Assembly (NCBI GenBank): GCA_010356995.1
Contig: ML996693.1
Span: forward strand, 1 to 64,000
DNA from: Trichodelitschia bisporula
Taxonomy: Eukaryota; Ascomycota; Dothideomycetes; Phaeotrichales; Phaeotrichaceae
Reading direction: 5' to 3'
DNA: 64,000 nucleotides
The position numbers and the translations under genes were made by a program. Positions 9,999-21,218 of the stretch are shown piece by piece (the stretch's first letter is position 1; the number at the start of each line of letters is the position of its first letter). The notes under the pieces were generated by a model that saw nothing but the letters and a program-made list of their open reading frames with translations, searched no databases and was not told the origin of the DNA.

Positions 9999-12640
9999 CT
10001 AGAAGCTCTCGTCTTCATCGGCGTCGATGAGCTTCGCGTAATCCTCAGCCGACGCAAACGTCGGCAGCTGCTTGAGCTTCTTGCGCTCCTTGCGGTCCTT
10101 GTGAGCCTTGCTCTTTTCCTTCTCCGGCACCAGTTCCTCGAAGTCGGATGGTACTTCATCGTCGCTGGCCACAAGCACCTCCTCGTCGCTCTCCAGTGCG
10201 GCGAAGTCGTCCTCGCCCTCCGACACGAGCCCGACATTACCGTCTTCATCGACGAACTCCACGCCGCCGTCGCTCTCGTCCGCGTCGTCCATGTCCTCCA
10301 AATCCCCATCCTCCTCATCACTGTCCTCCGCCATCGCCTCTGCCAGACCTTCCATGTCGTCAAAGTCAAGCTCATCATCGCCCTCAATCTCCGGCCTCGA
10401 CTTGACCAGCGCATCCCAAATCTCGTCCTCACTGTCTTCCTTCTCCGCCCGGCGCTCAGCGCGGTTCTTCGTCTTCCCGACCTTGCTGAAATACTGGTGG
10501 AAGAATGCTTCGTCCGGTGCCACCTCCTCCGTCTTCTTCGCCCAGAACGCTTCCGTATTCAGCGGCGCAGCGCCCTTGGCGCTCGACCGGCCCTTAATTA
10601 GCAAGTCGCTCGTGTGCGCGCCAGCGAGCGGCTGCATGATGGAGTTGCCTCGCAGGGACGTCGCCTTCGCCTTCGCATTGCGATAGGCGAAGCGGTCGAG
10701 AAAGTGCATCAGCGTGAACACCGTCGGATCAGGTTTCTCCGGCATCTCTTCCGAGAGGAGCAGTCGAGATGCGAACAGCGACACTGACGGGTGATAGTGC
10801 ATCTGCAGCGGCAGCAGCTCCCACAAGCAGCTGCGGTCCGCGTTGCTGAACTCCGGGTCCCGCTTGCGGCCGTCGTAGGTGGTGGCTGAGCGCATGGGCT
10901 TCGGGGCGACGTCGCGCTCGGCGTCCTCGTCAACGTCATGGAAGCTTTCCTCTTCATCCTCGGGCGTCGACTCGGGCTCGCTGAGCATAGTTTTAATCCC
11001 CGGGAACGTACGCTTCAGCTCGTACACAAGGTAGATGACACCACACGCAAACGGCGGCTCGTGCATCGAAATCACCTGCAGCAGCCGCTTCACGAAGCCC
11101 TGCACGCGCTTGATGTTGACGTCCGATTTGAGCGAGCGGTAAAGCAGGTTCAGATACATGATCTGCTTCGACGACGACAGCAGCCGGGGGTCATGCAGCG
11201 TGCTGTACAGGGTGCGGTAGAAGCGGTCAGCCGTGTACTGCTTCGACGCGGTGATCTGCTGAATCAGCATCAGCGCCTGGATGGTCGTGTTGAAGTTGGA
11301 CGAGTGCACGACACGGTACAGCGTGTCGAGCTGGCCCTCAAACGAGGCCGAGTCCGTGTCGGCGAAGGGGAACGCGCGATTGACGCCGGTCAGGATCTGT
11401 GCGATGACCTTCTCACGCAGCTCTTCCTCCCCCTTGTTTTTTGCTTCCGCGAGCTTCGCGCGCGCCTTGGCCTTTTTGTTCATCTTCCCAGCGGGCTTAC
11501 GGTCCTTGGGCGCAGGATCATGCTTCAGCAGAGTGACGAAGAGCTTGAAGTAAATTTCGAGCAGCCGGTTGGCGACGTCTTGTTCCTTCTGGCTGAGGAC
11601 GGTCTGGTTGAGCGTGATTGTCGCGTAGTACTTAGCCTGCCACGTCTGCGTCGGGCGCAGCAGCAGCTCCGTCTCCATGGCGTTGATGATGACGAGCTTC
11701 ATGACCGGATGCGTTGCCTGAAGCTGCAGCAGCAAGTACGACGCGCGCGAGGCGACCTTCTTTTCAGTGTCGCCGAGCTTGTTGATCAGCAGGCGCAGTA
11801 AGTTCTCCTCCTGCTCCGGCTTTTCCTTGAGCAGTTCCCAGACGAACGTGATCGCCCGATTGCGCGTGTATTCGATTTCGTCGTTGCACCAGGCCTCGAG
11901 AACTTTGAGCAGTTCAAAGTATGTATGCTTCAGCCAGTCCTCGTACGCCCAGGCGATGAGGTGTACGTCCTGCAGCTGGCCCGGGAGATCGCCGGACTTC
12001 CAGTAGCTAACGCCCTGTAGCGCGGCGATCAGCTCCGGCTGGCGCCCAAATGCGCGCAGCTTGCGGTCCGGCGGTAGTACGACGCCCTGACCGAGCAAAT
12101 CCTTGAGCGCGGCGAGAGCCATGATGGCCTGATTGCGACTCTTCTTGCGTGCCAGCCCGACGAGCGTCTCAAACGACTTCTTCGTGTGCAGCGGCGACTC
12201 CTGGACGACGAGCGTCAGGGCAGACACCTTGTCCTCCAGTGTACCAGAGGCCATGATGGTGGACAGGAACTTGTGCGACGACTGGGTGAGGTTGACAGCG
12301 TAGTACTGTGCATTTTCGGCCTCGAGCAGCGCGTCGGCGTGCTTCTGGAGGGCGGCGAGCAGTGCTTGTGATGGCTGGTCGGGCTTCTCTTTGGTTGGGA
12401 GTGGAGGGAGTTCGGCGGCATGCCAGTCGGGACGCGGTTTGAAAATCTGGATCAGTTAGCAGTCGACTTTGACACGGCGTCCGAGCTGACCAAAGGCTTC
12501 TCGTCCGCCTTCTTCGGGCGCGACTGCGAGTGTGTGTAGGTGGCGGGCTTGTCGCTACGGTCTTTGGACTTGTCGCCATAGTCCTTTGGCTTCTTGGAAG
12601 GGTGTCCATGGCTGTCGGATGCTGAGCGCTTTCTCCCCAT
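9999..12640 (-). CDS. MAK21: Ribosome biogenesis protein NOC1/MAK21 (CBF/Mak21 family)
   Basis: Nucleolar factor that pairs with Noc2 and escorts early 60S precursors. The product is about 865 residues. The N-terminus MGRKRSASDSHG is a basic, nuclear-signal-rich tail. A 44-nt intron with GCTAAC branch site joins DEKPL to IFKPRPDWH. The middle is HEAT-like, and the CBF/Mak21 core includes HDPRLLSSSKQIMYLNLL, FVKRLLQVISMHEPPFACG and DRSCLWELLPLQMHYHPSV. The C-terminus is strongly acidic (DELDFDDMEG onward) and ends in a Lys-rich segment, as in yeast Noc1. The gene starts 160 bp from the divergent prolyl-tRNA synthetase gene, so the two must share a promoter region. Intact. Confidence 0.93.
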
Positions 12641-12800
12641 GATTGACTGGGGGGGAGGATGGTGTTGCGGGCAGTCGAAGGCGGACCGAAAATTCGCACG
12701 GCGTGCTGAAGCCCGGAGTGGCATGACTAAGCGACATACGGGCGCTGATTGGTGGGGGCTATCACCACCAGCTGGTGCATTTCAACTTTTGGGGCCAACG
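12641..12800. promoter_or_regulatory. Divergent promoter between NOC1 and mitochondrial ProRS
   Basis: The two start codons are 160 bp apart and point away from each other. No canonical TATA box is evident. Co-expression of a ribosome assembly factor with a mitochondrial translation enzyme is an inference from spacing alone. Confidence 0.6.
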
Positions 12801-14289
12801 ATGCTCTCCCGTACGCTGCTCCAGCGGCGATTACAAACACGATGCCTCCACGTACGTGAAGCCCTTGTGTACGACTGTAAAGTTACTGAATCTCCAGGTT
12901 GATAGTAGAGACCGGCTGTCGTGCTTTTGGACGCCGACTGAAAGCCTCAACAAAGATGATATCAAAATCGGTAAGTCGCCCATCGCTCTCATGGTGTGTC
13001 TAATGCCTTAGAAAATCGGCACAATTACTTGGTCAAAGGCGGATTCATCAGACAGGTTAGTCACCGTATTGTATACGCTCATTGCTAATACCACAGACTC
13101 ATGCCGGTATCTTTCACCTCCTGCCCCTCGGGCTGCGCGTGCAGCAGAAGATTGAAGCTCTGCTCGACAAGCACATGCGCTCCATAGGCGCCGCAAAGCT
13201 GTCCATGTCGTCTATCACGTCTCAGGAGCTGTGGAAGCGAAGCCAGCGCCTCCCCGAGGACTTTGATAAGAATCCCAACGAAGTACGATGTACCTCATCT
13301 CGGCCTTGTACCAGCTCACACCGCAGTTCTTCACGGTTGATGGCCGCCGAATGTCAGACTTCCTTCTCGCCCCTACGCATGAGGAGGAAATCACCACGCT
13401 CGTGACTGGACTCGCCAAATCGTACCGCGACCTGCCTCTCCGTCTCTACCAGGTATCCCGTAAGTATCGCAACGAGCTCCGCCCGCGCAAGGGCCTGCTG
13501 CGCGCCAAAGAGTTCGTCATGAAGGACCTCTACACCTTCGACGCCACAGCCGAGGCCGCGATGGAGACGTATTCCGAGGTGCGCGCAGCCTACGACGCTT
13601 TCTTCACCGAGCTCGGGTTACCGTTCGCCTCCGCGCAGGCGTCGTCCGGCGACATGGGCGGCAAGCTGAGCCATGAGTACCATTTCACCTCACCCCTCGG
13701 CGAAGATGTCGTACTTTCCTGTGGCTGCGGGTACTCGGCGAACCAAGAAATTGGACCGACGGATGCCTGCCCGGATTGCGGCTCGCCTCTCAGGTCGACG
13801 CATGCCATCGAGGTGGGCCACACTTTCTACCTCGGCACACGCTACAGTGAGCCGCTCGAGGCACAGGTATCGGCACCTAACGGCCTTCCCGTCCTCATGC
13901 ATATGGGCTGCTATGGTATCGGGGTGTCTCGCCTCATAGCCGCCATCGCTGTCATGACAGCAGACAACAAAGGGTTGCGTTGGCCGCGGAGTATCGCGCC
14001 CTTCAGCGCTGTCATCATTCCATTCGATGGCGTTACGCCGGAGGGGGTGCACAAGGCGTACGACGATGTGCAGACTGTGTGCGATGCTGTCATCGATGAT
14101 CGGGACAAGCCGTTTGCGTGGAAACTCAAGGACGCTGATCTCATCGGGTATCCGTTTATCATCGTGCTCGGCCGTCGGTGGATGGCGGCGGGTGAGTACG
14201 AGGTGCAGTGCCGGTGGGATATCAGTCTCTCGCGCTACCGTACGTCCTTGGCTGAAGCTGTGTCAACCATGATTCGCCAGCTTCATTAG
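12801..14289 (+). CDS. Mitochondrial prolyl-tRNA synthetase, bacterial-like class II
   Basis: Charges tRNA-Pro with proline. The first exon encodes an Arg-rich leader without acidic residues (MLSRTLLQRRLQTRCLH), typical of mitochondrial import. Introns at about 12852-12897, 12971-13011, 13056-13096 and 13283-13326 restore one frame through HAGIFHLLPLGLRV (motif 1 region) to FLLAPTHEEE. Motif 2 is YRNELRPRKGLLRAKEF with MKDLYTF; motif 3 is GCYGIGVSRLIAAI. The C-terminal anticodon-binding domain follows. The large editing insertion that many bacterial ProRS carry between motifs 2 and 3 is absent. In its place is a short segment with four cysteines (CGCGY and CPDCG) that could hold zinc. Intact; the stop is 27 bp from the stop of the convergent next gene. 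Confidence 0.9.
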
Positions 14290-14316
14290 TGTAAATACAT
14301 AGATAACTCCAGTGTC

Positions 14317-15729
14317 CTAGTTCTTGTCCCGCACCGCTCGCCGCGGTTTCCGACGCCCCTCTTCCTCAGGCTGCTCTTCCTCTTCCTGACCCTTCTTGAG
14401 GGGTGCGTCCAGACCCCACTCTTCCATGTCGTACCAGTCCTCGCCGTCGCTCATCTCGCCAACGTGTCCCTCCGCCTTGCACCACTTGATCACGTCCTGT
14501 CGCATCTGTAGCGCGCGCAGCAGCCCCATATGGATATCCGAGCATGCGCGGACAATCTCCTCTTGCTTGCTGATGTACGTCATCAGCGACATGCGCGTTT
14601 CGTCGGCGATATTGGACGGCAGCCCGAAGTTCGCGTCTGGTATCACGGTCGGCGGCGGGAGGAAAAAGGGATGTATTGGCGGAGGCGATGCGGAGCGGAT
14701 GGATGAGGTTCGTGACGCGTGCTGCGCCTGCGCCCGTGTCGTCATGCGACGCGCGGGACCGTCGGCGTCGGCGTCACCTTCCTCAGGAGCGTCCGTCATT
14801 GTAGCATCAGGTGCGCCATTTGTGTCGGCCGCTGTCGCAGCCTCCGTGGCAGCATTCGTGTCGTCTGTCGCTATGGCAGTCTCTGTGCTTTCTGCCACTG
14901 GAGAAACCTCCGTTTCCCCGGCCGCAGCCTCCAGTGAGGCCTCCCCGTTTGTCTTCTCCTCAGCTGCTTTGCCATTTTTTGTGACCCCAGCCGCCATATC
15001 TTGCTCGACCGCAACAGCGCGTTGATGGTGGCTCAATAGCCAGTCGTCGTACTCGGTGTGGAACTCGCCGACTGGCGCCCATACGGTATCCCCACGAAAC
15101 TGTGTGAAGAGCCGCTTCAACGCCCACAGAATCTGTTGCTCATGGTGCAATGTCTCCTCGGCGCTTTTGACCATGCTCGGTAGCGCCTTGTCGCGGTACG
15201 GGAGGGAGAGGGTAGGATGGTCAGGGAGGTCAGACGCAGCCGTAAGAGGGGCCAGTAGCTCTGTGACTATCAGCACCGCGAACTATACCAATCAGGTAAC
15301 CCGTACCTTCAAGCTTGATGTCTTTGTAGATGTTTTCCTCCAGTGGCGACGCGTCTTCATCCTCCATGTCTTCGTCGTCGGGAATGACATCGCCGTCGGC
15401 ATCGCACATCGGCGGGTTGCGAAAGATAATGTCCCGCTGGTATCCGGCGAGCTCAACCCTCTACGCGTGTCAGCCTGCGCTGCCAAACATAAGTGTCATA
15501 CCTCTTTGTAGAGCGCCGAGTTGTTTAACTGTCCTAGCTGCACGTATTGCGCATTGCGCTTCAGCTTGTTGCCGCGGTTGGTGGTGGGCGCCGCCGGGTC
15601 GTCGTATATATATGCTGCCGCAATGAGCTTCGGAAGAGAGAACTGCACGAGCTTACGGTCTTCTCGCTGCGCCCGCTTCCGTTTGAGCTTCTCGACAAAG
15701 TCGGCGATGATGACCTGTTGTGAGGCCAT
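14317..15729 (-). CDS. RXT2-like subunit of the Rpd3L histone deacetylase complex
   Basis: The N-terminal part reads as the RXT2 domain: NRGNKLKRNAQYVQLGQL, ALYKE, then across an intron VELAGYQRDIIFRNPP and an acidic DDEDMEDEDASPLEENIY segment. A second intron joins KLE to VTELLAPLTAASDL. The rest is low-complexity Ala/Thr/Glu sequence, a basic RRMTTRAQAQH patch, a Pro-rich stretch, and the SNIADETRMSLMTYISKQEE helix near the end. In yeast Rxt2 is a structural subunit of the large Rpd3 deacetylase complex in the nucleus. The assignment rests on the N-terminal domain. It is convergent with the ProRS gene and divergent from TRAPPC11. Intact. Confidence 0.8.
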
Positions 15730-16133
15730 GCTACCGACGCGGCGCGGGGGCTCTGAGAGTAAAGAGACGTGATCCGGAAATGTCGAGACGAAAATAGAGT
15801 TGAGCTAACCGTGAACCAAGTTTAACTCAGCTGGCAGAGCGGCGGAGGAGAGACGAGAGTGGAGGGGAGAGAATGGAGGAGAGAGAAGAGCGCCGCTTTC
15901 GCGCCAAAAGTCACAACGTCAGGGCCATGTGCGAGGACCTTGGCGCCGCGGGGACCTTGACGTTTACGCCTTGCAGTCGCGGATACAACACAACGTCCGG
16001 AATCCCGTCAACAGAGCATCAACTCTTCATTCCCGTCATTCTAGGTCTCTTTAACTCTCTTCTCGTGTCTATCGCCTCTGCCCCCCCCCCCCAACATCGC
16101 TCCATGGCCGCAATCGGCGTATCCTAACCCACG
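15730..16133. promoter_or_regulatory. Divergent promoter between RXT2-like and TRAPPC11 genes
   Basis: About 400 bp, rich in GAGAG on the RXT2 side. Near the TRAPPC11 start it becomes pyrimidine-rich with a 12-base C run (about 16081-16092). A short sequence near 15822-15836 looks like a tRNA D-arm but has no other tRNA parts. Confidence 0.6.
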
Positions 16134-19100
16134 ATGGACGCCTACCCCCTCGACTACGTCTCCCACAACCTCCCGCTCGTCGTCCTCTCCGGCTTGCGTC
16201 CCACGCCAGATACGGAAACACCTGCTGGACATGGCACCACCATAAACTCCGAGCTCCCGCTCGTCGAAGGCGAGCGCGCCGAGCAGCTGCTTAGCGAGTT
16301 CTCCCGCGCCGAGGGCACCGACCGGCCGCGGGCAGGCGCCAGCAAGCTGATGGGCTTCAAGTTCAAAGTCGTGGGGAGGGTAGGTCAGCTTTTCCACTGC
16401 CGAGCAGACCTGAACTCATCAAGCATAGCAATACTCACTCCCTCCACGCAAGGCACAGCCGCCGCAAGACTCGCCGTCTCTCCGCCCTTTAGACGAGCCC
16501 CGCAGTCCCGTGTGGGCGCTCCATTCCCCCATATCACCACTCTCCCCGGGCTCCCCAATCTATCCCGATGGCGTTATGCTGCCGGTGTGGGTGGCTAAGC
16601 ACCAGCATCAAGTGCCGGCCACCTTTGTTGCATTTTTCGACTTCGCTTCCGACACTGCGCGCAACAGCCTGCACGACAACCAGCTCAAGACTGATATAAA
16701 CGCCATCAAGGCCGCCCTCTACCGATCTGGATACAAGTCGCGTCTGGTGGTCGTCCTACTCAGCGACACCACCATTCTGAGCGCACCAGACATCGAGGAC
16801 CGCCTTGCCACGATCAGGCGAGCAACCGGGCTCGACTCCAAGACCGGCCTCTTTTTCCTCCCGCCAAACATCTCCCGGGTCGAGGTGGCGTCGTTTGTCG
16901 ATTCGCTGCTGCTTGCACTGCAGCCCGGGTGTGTCGAGTACTACCGCGATCTCACCAAACACGCCCGTCGCAAAAAGAACCGTGGCAGCATCCCGCCACC
17001 GACGGCGCCACCCACAAGAGGCACGTCCCAAACGTTAGCGGCACTCGGCTGGGGGGTGCGCTACGACTTCAAGCTTGGCGTCTTTGCCGAGTTCCGGCAG
17101 GAGATGGAGGCGGCGTGCCGGCATTACACGTTGGCACTCGAATTACTACTCGGTCCGGACGGCATTTTCGAGACGACAGCCAGCTGGTCGCCACGGTGGG
17201 ATGAGGCCCGCTTACTTGCTGACGCCGTGGCCATCCGCATCATCCGCTGTCTTTTGTGGAGCCAGCTCACGTCTTCTGCCGCGCAGTCATGGCTTAATTA
17301 CCGCGACCGCCTGCGTGAGCTTGTCGACCGACGCGGCAAGGGCTCGTCAAACTACGGCTGGGAGGCATGGGAGTCGCGCTGGGCAAAGATCATGGCTCAG
17401 CTGATCCAGCGGGCGAACATGGCGACACTGTCTGACTCTGACGCCGTGTTTGCACCTGCCGAGAAGGGGCTTCCCATCGGCGAGCGCCTGACGCCGTGGT
17501 ACCTTCTTCATCACGCTGGCTACTGGCAGCGTATGGCTGCGAAGCACGCCATGGCCCGCCGCAGCCAGGCATTGTCGCTTGCCGAGGAGGACCGCACGCC
17601 GCCTGGCAAGTCACCGGCGTCCGCCGTCGCGCGGCGATACGGGACCGACACCTTCTTGTGTCCCGAGCCGCACGCCGAGTACCCGTTGTCCGGTCCGGGC
17701 TTCAACCACTCGCTCGACATCCTCGAGAAGCTTAGCGACGCACTGACTACGTTCAAAGAAAAGCGACAGAACCGCATGGCGGACTTTGTGCGACTGGACG
17801 TCTGCCGCGAACACTTTCGCGCGAACCAGCCAGACCTAGCGCTGGCGGAGCTCAAAAAGCTTTGGAGGGAGATGGCGTGGCGAAAGGAGCGCTGGTGGCG
17901 TCTGGTATTCGAAGTCTGCCGGGCGCTCCATGAGTGCGCGCGCCTGACAGGCGACGTAGAGGGCTTAGTCGTCAGTCAGTACGAGCTGCTTGCGCTGCCA
18001 TTTGCGACAAATCATGCGATCGACTTGATGGCAGCGGGCGCTGGTGGAGAGGGTTCTGGTGAGGCGGTGGAGATTGACCTATCGTCGGAGAACGTAGCCT
18101 CTTTCTGTACGTATCTGGATGAATTGGTCTAAGTGGCCAGTTGAGCTTGCACTGACGGTGGCAGTATCCGGGACTTTTGTCTTCTCCCAAGCTGAGGCGA
18201 ACGTCGGTGAGCCGCTCAGGGCCCAGCTGACCTTGCGGTCGAATGCCCAGTCACCACACAAGCCCGTCATCCTCTCGTCGGTTGCCGTCCAGTTTGCGGG
18301 AAGCATTACCGATGTCAAAATTCTCCACCAAGCGGCATCCGAAGCAACCGAGGCGAAACCCATCCGACAACTCACCTTGCGCGAGGAAGATCGGTCAACC
18401 CTTGTTGGGGAGACTGACCTCCAGCTGTCTCCCGGGGGGTGCATTGTCATCGAATTCCCACTCACCCTCAGAGAAGCTGGCAACGTCCTTACTGAGAGCA
18501 TTCATCTTAACATTGAGACTGAAGCTTTTGCATCGCGTTATTCCGCGTCTCTTGATGCCCCCGCCCTGTGGTGGATGGCCGGGCCGAACCGGCTTGTGAG
18601 CCGCCGCATCCACCGCGATGAACCCGCTGCTGTCAAAGTCCTTCCCCGACCGCCCAAGATGAATGTCGCCACACCAGATGCCAGCCAAAACTACTACACG
18701 GACGAGCTTATTTCGTTGGACATCCTCGTCACCAATTCGGAGGACGAGGAAACGGAAGGCACGCTGGAAGTCCGCATCTTGTCCCGCGAAGCGACAGCCC
18801 CTGCCTTTGTGTGGGTGGATGCCGACGCCAGTGACGACGTTGAGCCCGACGCTCATGGCGATAACAGCGATTCCGACTCCGATGATACTGCAGATCTTCC
18901 CGGCCATCCAATTGGGCGGCTCGCTCCTGGCACCCAGAAGACGAAGACCATTCGCTTCTCTGCGCCGCCGGACCCGACAGACCTTGTTCTCGAGGTCAAG
19001 GTGCTCTACCACCTCTTGAGCGACCGTCAGACCCCGGTCTCGAAGACGCACGCGGCCGACATAAACATCGTGCGCGCGTTTGAGGCCAACTACGAATTCA

Positions 19101-19864
19101 AGCCTCTCTTCCATCCCGAAGCGTGGCCATCCTTCTTCACGCCGCCCGCCTCAGATTCCAAGCCCGCCGGCATCAGCCACCGGTGGCGCCTCATCAGCCG
19201 GCTCACGTCATTTGCCGAACAGGCCCTCACCGTCGATGACGTCGACCTTGTACTGCAAACCGCCAGCGGCGGTGCCGAGTGCGTGACGACAAAGGATCCA
19301 AAGCCACCGGCGGAGCTGCAGCCTAGCGAGCAGCACGAACGCAACTTCACGCTTGACCTCACCAAGGCCAGCCTCGACGACCGCCGTGCCACGGCGCTTG
19401 ACCTGTCGCTGGCGATAACCTGGCGCCGGCCCGGTTGTGATGTAGTCGTCAGCTCGCTTCCCATTCCGCCCATCAATGCCTCCAACAACGAGCCCCGCGT
19501 CCTCGCCACTGCCCGCCGCGCGCACTCTCCCGCCGAGTCGACCCCGTCGCGCGAGCTGATCCACCTCGACTACACGCTGGAGAACCCGACGATGCACTTC
19601 CTCACCTTTGAGCTGACGATGGAGGCGAACGACGACTTCGCCTTCAGCGGCGCCAAGGTTCGCGTCTGTAACATACTACCGCTCTCGCGGGAGACGGTGT
19701 GCTACCAGATCTTGCCGCTAGTTAATGGGGCATGGATCGAGCCGAAACTGCGCGTCACGGATCGGTATTTTGGCAAGGTCCTGCGGGTCCAGGGCGCCGA
19801 CGGCGTACGGAGTGATGGGAAGGGGATCAGTGTGTGGGTAGACGTTGATGATGAAGATAGTTAG
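16134..19864 (+). CDS. TRAPP complex subunit TRAPPC11 (Foie gras / gryzun)
   Basis: Subunit of the TRAPP tethering complex, which acts in ER-to-Golgi and Golgi transport. Three exons (16134-16379, 16429-18106, 18165-19864) encode about 1207 residues. The N-terminus MDAYPLDYVSHNLPLVVLSG is the family signature. The Foie gras domain spans the first half: VWVAKHQHQVPATFVAFFDF, ALGWGVRYDFKLGVFAEFRQ (TPR-like helices) and CREHFRANQPDLALAELKKL. The last half (GEPLRAQLTLRSNAQSPHKP onward) is the beta-rich gryzun region, ending in a domain with the ENPTMHFLTFELTME strand. The splice joint SF-LSGTFVFSQAEANVGEP keeps frame. Intact and of full length for the family. Confidence 0.92.
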
Positions 19865-20109
19865 CGTGATGCGATTACCTACATTCCCCGCAGCAGCGCG
19901 GTTCGCGCCGCAGAGAACAAGCTCATATTGATCGCTAAGTTTCATGGTCCACCCCGGCTTGCGTCCCGGTCTTCGCAGCGATCCGCCTCTTATCAGGGCA
20001 ATATGCGAACGGAGCGAGAACGAACTAGTGTCATGCATTCCGTAGAGTCCGTGTTGCATAAAACTGCGGAGCATCGCAGTTGTGGGCAAGTTCTACAGCA
20101 CCCACCGCA

Positions 20110-20998
20110 ATGCCTCACGATCTCCGCACCCATCTGGTTTACTTCAACGAGGAAGGCGACGCCTCGCCTCACAACCATGTTGGCCGTCCCGTCGAGGGTA
20201 CCGTGACGGATATTAGCGGCCGCGAAGCCGAATTCAAGCTCGACGAGCATGGCTTCTGTCTCGCCCGCCAAGTTACCAACGTCGACGACTTCCTCGACGA
20301 AGAGAACGTCAAGGCACACTACTATCCGGAGATTGAACAGCTGCTGAAAGAGGTGTAGGTTTTGCGACTGCAACCCTTTTTTCATCCTATCTAACCCTGC
20401 CTCCAAAGTACCGGTGCGAGCCGCGTCATCATCTTCAACCACATCACCCGGCTGAGCCAGACGCTTGACCACAAGAAGGCGCCGGACGACCAGCTACTCG
20501 CGCGGCCCGCCGTCAAGTGGGTGCACCTGGACCGCTTCAGCGCGCCAGATGCCGCGCGCGAACTGATCTTCAAGCATGCGCCGACAGCTGCGGAGGCGGA
20601 GAAGCTGGTGCAGAAGCGGTACCAGGTTTTGAACGTATGTCGTCGGTTTCGACTCCCGAGCTCGCTGACTCTCCTAGATATGGCGCCCGATCAAGACCAT
20701 CTTGCGCGACCCCTTCGGCATCGCGTCGGAGGTGCCGGATAGCGACCTTGTCATCATGCCGTACAGTACGCCGGAGGAGAAGGGGGTCAAGTATGGTGTG
20801 CGGGCTAGCCCGAATCACCACTGGTACTACAAGTACAAGCAGGAGCCGAATGAAGTGCTCATCTTCAAGGCGTTTGACACCAGCACGTCGGTCAAGGAGA
20901 CGCGCGTACCACACTCTGCGTTTACGGATCCGGACGAAGAGGATAAGGCACCGCGTGAGAGCATTGAGACCAGGGCACTGTTGTTCTACGATGAATAG
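20110..20998 (+). CDS. AsaB/CTB9-type hydroxylase/desaturase (GA4-desaturase-like family)
   Basis: A member of the fungal family named after aspergillic-acid AsaB and cercosporin CTB9, non-heme-iron oxygenase-like proteins often found in metabolite clusters. Three exons (20110-20354, 20409-20634, 20678-20998) give about 263 residues. Family marks in order: HLVYFNEEGDASPHN, the TGASRVIIFNHITRL block, the VHLDRF segment, WRPIKTILRDPFGIA, then HHWYYKYKQEPNEVLIFKAF and a C-terminal PHSAFTDPDEEDKAPRES. The WRP-block and PHxAF are the most conserved parts of this family. Neighbours are not obviously metabolic, so a role in a pathway cannot be inferred from position. Intact. Confidence 0.85.
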
Positions 20999-21218
20999 GC
21001 CGGCTTGCGCCGCATTGCTTGGTGCTTGTAATCTATTCGTCCCCTTCCCTCCCCGCACCGTGCCGAGACCGAAAACGAGATGCCAAACTTCAAAGCGGAA
21101 GCTTGATTACCAAAGATCGATCTCGGTTCGGGCCGGGAAGTTGACTTCGTGAAGTATCAGTCCCATCAAGAGGGGTTGCAGGATTAAGATCGCCTACCCC
21201 GCTTCTCAATCATTCAAA

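Noticed and set aside
10108-10686. Ser-rich plus-strand frame opposite the NOC1 acidic tail
   Set aside because: Poly-Ser is the antisense reading of the Asp/Glu codons of the NOC1 C-terminus.
15815-15845. tRNA D-arm-like sequence ACTCAGCTGGCAGAGCG
   Set aside because: No anticodon or T arm follows; the downstream DNA is GAGAG-rich promoter sequence.
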